Shown one piece after another: positions 38,901-47,900 of a stretch of 51,825 nt of DNA. Positions within the stretch are counted from its first letter, which is position 1. Each line of letters starts with the position of its first letter. The notes below the pieces were generated by a model that saw only the letters and a list, made by a program, of their open reading frames with translations, was not told the origin of the DNA and made no database searches. A program made the translations under genes and the position numbers. This DNA comes from Phoronis australis (taxonomy: Eukaryota; Phoronida; Phoronidae): the NCBI GenBank assembly GCA_002633005.1, contig NMRA01000161.1, positions 77,887-129,711 on the forward strand, written 5' to 3'.

Positions 38901-41900
38901 TGACTTTGAAAGAAGTTTTTAAATTTTCCTGTAACCTTTGAAGGTTGTCGAGGGTTACAGAGCATTGTTTTCTTTCATAGAACTGAACAGAAAAGTCGGC
39001 TTTAGTATCTGTTTATACATGTATGCCAAAACCGGTGTTGGTACCCATTAAAAAAACTCAATGACTTCATTTCTCATGTATTTTTGACAACTTTGTCAGT
39101 TTCCTTCAATTTTTCCAAAAATATCAGAACATCCTTAGTTTGAAATACGTCGCGTACAGCAAATGAATTTCGATGTTTTTTGCTTTAACCTGCAAACCAA
39201 CCCCATCCCTAATTTCGGGATGGCAAAATTTAAGATAAGAGCAACTTCGTGATTAACACCAATGACCACTAAGTAATATGTACCTTCTCGAAAGTGATAT
39301 CTGGGTTTGGAAAGAAGTAACGATTCGTAATTGCTTGAAAACATGCTCGCCGGATAAAATGTTACGCCGTGGCGTCGCCAACTTGTAGAAGTCAGAAATT
39401 TCGTCTATTTCTTTATCTCACCTCAGCAAAAGACAGGGGCACAGAAAATTCATCCATTATAATTGACACAGCTAGTTTTCGTAAATAATTTCTGAACTGT
39501 GAAAGGCTAACAATATAGTCATATACGGTAATTACGTTCATTCAGCTGCAGGTGTACTTTGTAGTGGTAGAGAAAGTCAATGTTTCTGACTTTTTCTCTA
39601 GTGTTTATAGACGTTTTACAGTGTCGGATCTAGGATATCACAAGGGGGGGCCCAACTTTTTGTCAGGCTGTAAGCATTTGTGCAAACTGAACCACGGTTG
39701 TAGATGCGCATAGCACCGAAGTGGGGGGAGGTCGGGAGGGGGGTTTGCCCAAGAAATTTTTCTGTTTTTACCTCTTAAAATTCAAGCATTTTTCTTGATT
39801 CCTGAAGACAAAAAGGCAAAAAAGAAAAAAAAAACGGAGAACGTGTCGGACAGACAAAGTGCAAGTACTAAGAATCGAACTCACGACCTCGCGGACAGAG
39901 CGCGCGTACGTTACCGCTACACCAACAGGCCATAACTATATTTCTAAGAGACCTACTTATTTATGGTCCACAGCGTTTGCGCGCGAAACCTACTTCTTTT
40001 TATAATGCTTATTACACGTTTTATATTTTGTGCCATCAATTCTTAGCAAATTTGTCGTATTTAAAATAGTCTTCAAATTCCCAAAAGACCAAATCCGTTT
40101 TTCGTGTTTGCAATAATGAAGGGATTGCTTTGGAAATCGTCTTAACATNTATTTTTTTTTGCGGCAGCCAAGGGGGGGGGGGGCGCTCCCCCTAAATCAG
40201 CCTATGTTTTAAAGGTTAGCTTTCATAAAACAGGCCCCTGGTTTTAAGCAAAAGCGAATTGTGCGTTCTTTCGAAACTCAGGTAGTCACGTTTAGTTTCA
40301 GAATGAGCTAACGATCAGTTAAGACCATTTGTAATTATATGTTGCCTGAATCAAGTCATGTTTAGAAAGCCATTTGGGCACTGCTTAAGGAAATTGAAAA
40401 ACAAAATTGGTTATGTGAATGAAATTCTACATGAAAATAAATCTTGTAACTCGTAAAAATGACTTACTCCCGTTTGTGTTTTTCACTATTTTCCTTTTCA
40501 TTGAAAGTGACTGCAAGCATTGGAGACCCTATAGTTAATGGGGCTTGGTCAGATTGGGGACCTTGGTCGACCTGTGCGCGGACTTGCGGTGCTAGCACCC
40601 ATGAACGAAGCAGACGCTGCGACAATCCTAGTCCAGCTAATGGCGGATCGTCTTGTGAGGGACGAAAAGTGGACTACAAATTATGCCGAAACTCTCCCTG
40701 TCCCCGAGGTAAACCTTTTCTGTCACTGCCGAAGTATGTTTGCATTATTCTTGCGCGGTAGACAATTTTTGTTTGCTTGCTGTTAAATGAAAACCTTACA
40801 GAGAACTGGCGATGAGTCTGGTTTTAGGAGATATTTTAAAGCTGATATGAACCCAAATTCTTTATAAGGAGATACCATAGTAAATTGGGTGTCGACTTTT
40901 TACACAGATTAACAAATTTTCCAGGTTCCTTGTCGCCAGATGACACGAATACGTGACATTCAATGGAGAGTACTGTTCAAGCACAACTTGTCACCTTCAA
41001 AATTTGGACAATTTGGATCTGCAGGAATGACCAAATTGTCAAAGTTTTGAAGTTGTGACAATTTGGGACGGTGTGAACATTTGGCTTACACAGATCACGC
41101 GACCTGAATTTGAACCCACTTTATAACAACATTGGTTTAAAGATAATGTTTATACCAACATCCCCAACAGCTTCCAGAAGCTGAAAATATCGCTGCAAAA
41201 ATCTGCAACATACGCCTCAACGAAATTAGGCGAATGGCTGACGATATTGCTCTCCGCCTGCAAATGAAGGCTGCTGATGGACACAGCAAGAATATCTTTA
41301 AAGATAGAAATCCAACTTTAACTCGTGACCCCATAACATGGATACTGTTCTTTCAATTCTTCCCGCAGTGGAATTGTGATTTGTAAATTTGAAGTCATTA
41401 ATAATGACATTTGAAAGAACATATTCTTTTTGTCTCTTTATTATAAAAGTAATAGGCATCGCTCTGCATATCCAGTTTTTTCAAAACTGCTGTTAGCCAG
41501 CATTCCGCCAAAGGATCGAACTTATAATTAGGACTACTCAGTGCTATAATTTGAGCCCCAACTAAACCCTGAATCGGGGTTATCTCGGAGCGTGTAAAAA
41601 GAGATTGTCGCTGTTTGGTAAAAATAGCTCGATGCTGGGAATAGTCTGTTATCACTACTCTATTTCCTAGCCTGTTTCTGTCTGAACTGTTCGTTATTTC
41701 TAAGCCCAAACTCAACAACAGGTTGAGGAAAGAACACGTTCAGTTGAGGGCAATTTCCTAAGTGTAACTGGCCTAAACCAAAAGCATTGTTCATGGGAAG
41801 TGTGTGGATGCCTAACCATTTCAAGATTCTGCTCGTGCGTACGCTATCCTACATGTCAAGCCATGTCGTAGATTTAAAAGTTTGATCAAAGTGATACTAA

Positions 41901-44900
41901 ACCGTGTTTTTGAGATTTTAACCAATTCTTATTCTATCACGTGCTAATTCACCACTGGAGTCCCACATGAGTGATGAAAGCAGGTTTCAAATAAAAACTT
42001 TGTCTGTCACGGATAGGATATTATGGTTCGTGATGAGTTGCAGCGTAAATTGCCAAAAGCGTATGTCACGCCTTTTCGTAAAGTACACTTTTCTGAGGAA
42101 TTTTCAAATTTTGCTCGAAATATTTGAGGAATGTCGAGGTTTGCAGAGCATTATTTTAGATGGTTACAGGATGAGAACGACGTTTTTTAATATCTGTTAA
42201 TAGGCCAAAACCGGGTTTGGCACCCCTTTAAGTTTTTCTTAGCCGTTCTTGAAAAGTTCCTTCAGTAATCGCATTTCAGTAAACTTCGTGATTGACGTGT
42301 TACGTGCGCCGTTGACAATACTTTTGTTTCAGATGGCGAATGGTCTCGCTGGTCTGAATGGAATAGGTGCAATGTTACTTGCGGTCCCGGTGTTCGTTCT
42401 CGCCGTAGATGGTGTGACGATCCCACGCCATCGGACCAGGGTGCCGATTGTGAGGGGCCGCCACTTGAAACTCGACAATGTGCCAGCAATGTATGTCCGG
42501 GTAAGTCTGGAAATTTGATGGTGTTTCTAACCAACTGCCTGCAATAATAGCCAGATAACAATGCAAATAGAATGTTTCTTTTTTGTCATTTTCATGCGTG
42601 AAGTCGATAAGTTTTCTGGATTTTGCGATATACATGTAAGTAGATTTAGCGATTGTGCTCGATATTCACATTCGTTCACAATGAAGTTACTGTGTTTATT
42701 GTCATGTTGTTACCATCGCACTCATTTCATTATTTTTAGGCGACAATACAATTGGTGACGAAGTCGATGAAGATGGTACGTATAGAACTTCTAAAAATCC
42801 GAACTCTTCTAATAAGATCTGTCTGGAGGTCAATGCTCGAGTTTATTGGCAAGTGTCTTAATATTTCAAATTTTAAAAGTTGCAGTTGTACACTTTTCCT
42901 GATAATAACTGAGTTTATCATTGTACCTATCATGATTTTGAAAATCACTTTCGACTCAGAGGGATGGGCGACGTGGCTTGAGTGGTCAGCTTGCGTAGAC
43001 ACATGTGGCACAAGTCACCGTTACCGAACAAGGGAGTGCCTCAATCTCCAGGCGCAAGATGGCGCGGAGATGTGCGCCGGTAGCAGTCTGGACTACAACA
43101 TTTGTCAATTAGAACAATGTCCTAAAGGTAAGCTTCATTCTATTTAGGGTTTATATTTGGATGACCAAGAAATACTGCAGCTCCACACTCGTTATTTACC
43201 CACGATGCAATATTATGTCACAGGGAAACATGCTAGTGACTACCTCGTGCATTAATTATTTTGTATTTAGTTATTGTAATGCAAGGAAATTTGTAACACT
43301 ACATTTTGAGTTGCAATACTGGCACCGCGAAATATGCAAAAAGGCAAATATCAAAGCTGTATGCTCAATGTACTGTTCATCCTCTGTTGCCCTATATGCG
43401 CGTGTTTAAGCCCATGCGCCTGTAGTCGGAGCTGTGCCAATATCAGCAATTAGACACGCCTATTGGCGAATCATTTGGCTGGAACCATGCTTGAAAATGA
43501 TGCTTCCGATTTAGGCGCATCTCAGTTATTTCTTTAAAGTATTCGCAGTTATTTGGCTCTATGAATTTGCTTGTTTATAGTAGATAGCCTTTTCAGTTAA
43601 GTTCACCATATTGCCACACGCTCACTTAAAATAATGTGCAAAAAGAGTACAAACTACATGTATTACAAGTGTAAAACATGTAGCATGTATGCAGTGTAAA
43701 GGAATGAATAAATACAATCATATAAAAAGAAATGAAAAATACCGTAAAAAGAAATAAGCTATAAAGCAAGATGTTGGAAAGGTAAAGTGAAATACACAAT
43801 CTTTTGGCAAATCAATTAAAAAGAAATAAATAGTAATGCAAGTATATTGAAATATAAAACTAATTGAACCGTGACAAAGGTATAATGCAGATATAAACGA
43901 TTAAAGTCTGATTAAAAACAACCGTTTATACAACTGAGAAGGAGAACAATATCGCACATTTATCAATAAGCAATTAATGCTTATTTTCTTCCATCTACCT
44001 GCCAGATGAGTTACCTTGTGGTATGAAAATCAACCATGTCTGTTACTTGATGTGGACAAATTGAGTCGGGTTCCGTATTCGAAATCGAACTCGAAACTAC
44101 GTTTGACATTTGTCGTCCCCCGTCTGTGTTTTTCTCTGCCCAATTATGCTGTGGCTCACCTGGGTGACTCCTGACTTCAACAGGATTGCCAAAGTGCTAA
44201 CGCTATACGGGTGTTGAATGAGTACGTGTATGGCACTAATGTGACGTCATTCGGACACCCAAAAAGGAATAAAAATGAACAGAAATTCCAATTGTCAAAA
44301 ATGTGCAGATCTTGGGTAGTTTTCCCATTCAGTTAACCACGGGGACATTTTGGTTTTGAAACTTACAAAATCATTTGTTTCTATTGATTGGTGGGCGCCA
44401 AAAATGACTGCACCTATTGTATGCTCCCGTAAAGTTGAGAAGGGCCAAGCTTGGACTAGTCCATAGCCTGGTAAGTCTTGTCAATTTGCTTGATAATTTA
44501 AAGCGCAATACACAATATACATGTATGTCTTAATTATTATAATTGTTATTTTTAATTTAGGAATTTTTATTTCATTTTTGACTGGGTCCAAAACGTCAAA
44601 TGACGTCATACTAAACAATGCTATAGGGGTCATCAAATTCGAACTTGGGCCTACTAGACACTCACCAGCTAAATTATAACAACTCGAGAAGTAAAATAGC
44701 AGAACTTGCATAAAAAGGAAACGGAAAGTGTCAAAAACTAGTTCAATTTCGCGTACAAAGAATAGAACCCTGGTCCAGAAGTTTCGGAGCCTTCTGAACC
44801 TTTCTGCTGGGAAATTGGAGGTGTTCGTAATAAATTGTTGAAGGCATGGGATTTGCATCTCATCGGGAATTATCGGTGGTAACCAGCTAATGACAAACTT

Positions 44901-47900
44901 GGTGACTACCGGTACAAGAACTTGTGGATCAAACGACGCTTCGGAAATAATTTGTTTAAGGATTTTAGCTTAAATTTTTTACAAACTTCATGAAACGAAG
45001 TTTAACGCAAGTTAATTTAATCGAAGCTTAAGCCCAAATAATGCCCATTCAACACAACTCCAGATTTCTCAAACTTAACTGAATTTAATGTGATTTTTTG
45101 CTTTATTTATAATTTTGGTGATGCACCACCACCACCGCTGCCGCCTTAGAATGTGACAAATGAATCATGTATTGTGATGAACCCCCAGCTATCGGCATTC
45201 GTAATGAGATTCCCGCGGAGCACTGCCCCTTTCAACAAATAGAAATAAGAAATGATAGCAAAATAAGGCAAACAGAAACAGTGCTGATAGTTATATTTTA
45301 GTGATTATCTCTCGACTGTTCTAACTTGGTGAAAGTAAAGAAAAGAATATCTTTAATGTCGTAATAAAACGTCGCATAACTGAGGGTTGTGTTTGAAAAA
45401 AAAATTAGGCGCCGCCGTTTCCCTCCTGCAGAAGATGGCCGATGGTCCTCCTGGACCGCGTGGACTAACTGCAACGCCACCTGCGGTGCAGCATCACGAT
45501 GGAGACGTCGGCAGTGCAACCTTCCAGAGCCAAGTAACGGCGGGAAACCGTGTGATGGAAATGCTGTTGATAATCGGAAATGCGACAACATTGACTGTCC
45601 ATTAGGTAAATAAAGGATGGGTGTTACGGCGCCAATTCATGTAGAGTGCATATGCGTAAAGATGCAATTTGCATGAGTCATAAGTCTATATTATTATTAT
45701 TGCTGTTTTTGTTTTTGTTGCTGTTGTTGTTATGATGCTTCTAATTCCCCCATATGTACGTAAATGTAATTCGTGGCATTGCGTTTTGCTTCCGGCAACG
45801 AATTTTGTGATCAGCCGATTAACGCTTTCACCAGTAAGCCTACTGTACATACATGTAATCAAGCACTTTGATTGAACCCAGTCTTGACTGTTACACATAA
45901 CTGTGCCCAATATTCTGACAATTTCCAAGCAAAATAAATGATCGATTAGGGCTAAAACTAAAAGACAAGGCACTAAAAAAGTGACTGGCAAATTGTAGAG
46001 ATTGCGCAAAAAGGATCACTTGTATACATGTACATGTATATGTGCGTTTGTGCACAAGCGCAATAGAGATGATCCCTTCTGCCTTGCCCTAGTTTCGCGT
46101 TTAGACATGTGGTTAATCCCGAGCAAGATAATAGGGCGCAACTCGCTCCACCTCACAAACGGGTGACAAAAGTTGTCACCGTGGTGTCAACTTGCTCCTT
46201 GTCAGATTTATTGACATACCTACTCGCACCCGATCATTTCATTCCGTGTCGGGTACTCCGTGTCAACTTTTATAGTGTAAACTGGGCTTAAGTTGATTAC
46301 CCATTATTATCTTTCGCCGAAGTACTGGTGGGGATGTCTTTTTATTCTATTGAGTGACTTCGCGTTTGCTCTAAACATTCTTTCATTACTGAGATGTCCC
46401 TCTTTGAATATCGCCGATAAGCAGAACTTAGCAAAAATTGTAAGCATAAGACTTGACATATTTCATGTTAGCTTGTTTGGTTTGCTTAGAAGTTCATGGT
46501 AGCCTGTGCAGTGACAGTTAAATTGGGCTGTACTCCCCATTTTTGGATATGTTTTGAAAATGTACCAGTGCATTCATCTGCAGCCACAGCTTTGAAACAT
46601 TGGGTGACTAAAATAGTCTCGTAAACATAGTCACCTTGCTCGATGTTTGTAGAATATGGATTTACGATGATTACACAGAAAACGTCTGTCAAAAACCTGT
46701 CAGTAATTGAGTGCCATATTAGGACATGAAAGACATTTACCGGTAATTACTTAAACATTTTTGTAAATTGATGGAACGGCGTTGTCGGGTTCTTTGAAAT
46801 ATTACAGCGTTGGATGATTTACAGAGGATTTGAGTCTGTTCGTTGTGATCGTTGAAAAAACAAACATTGAACAAAGTTAGGTTGGTCACGATATTGATGT
46901 TGCACAACTTCAGTATCTATCACATCGTTTTACTTTTGTCTCTACCTGCTTGTTACCGTGTTTTTTTAATTATTTCGATATTTACCATATGTTTTTTTCA
47001 GACACTGACCCAGAGGAACCCGTCAGTAAGTTGTTTTGTTCAATACCCATGTTTCGTCGTCATGGAGAAAGACAAATACTGTACATGCACCTAGTATATA
47101 TCTAGACTGTAGTCCATGCACATCAGTCAAGCTGAATTTTGAATTTCATGACATACAGTAGCCCAAGTGCCTGTTCCAAGAAACTGACTTAAGTTCATTT
47201 TTGACTTAAGTTTAAAATTTGTCTTAACTTCCAAACTTTAAAACTTCCACATTCGGTAAGTTAGTCAAAATTAAGACAAACTTATGTCAAATATTGAAGT
47301 CAAACTTAATATCTCTTTCTTGAATTGGTTTTGAGACAAATTTAATTCTTATTTTAAAATTTACTAAAATTTAAGATTTGTTTTACCTAAGTCAGTTTTG
47401 TTGAGTATGGAGACAGGACAAAACAAATTTCTAAATCCAGAACCCGTCCGGCAGTTATTTGTTAAACGCGAAATCAAAGAACACTTAAAATATTAGACTG
47501 GCTGTGGTTGCATCACTTTAAACATTCAGGTGGGGAAAGAAAATATGCGATTGAATTGATGCAACTTGATTTCTGAAGAGCTCGCCAGCACTGTGGCTTT
47601 TTGTTTTTACGAGCCGAGGCTCGTTTGCTGCATGAAGGTCGAAGAAAGGTGAGAAGCATCTGCGAATATATTTATCGATGAAGCCGGACATTTTATATCG
47701 AAATTGGAAAACACACTGGCAGCACATGCACGCCTTGACAGTACCACTTTTTATGCAGACGGCTCTTGGTCAACGTGGTCGGAATGGGGGGCGTGCAACG
47801 TCCTGTGCGGATTTGGATTCCACCTGCGCAAGCGTACATGTGACAATCCACCGCCAATGTACGATGGATCGAAGTGCCGTGGACCGGAAGTGGACAGGCG

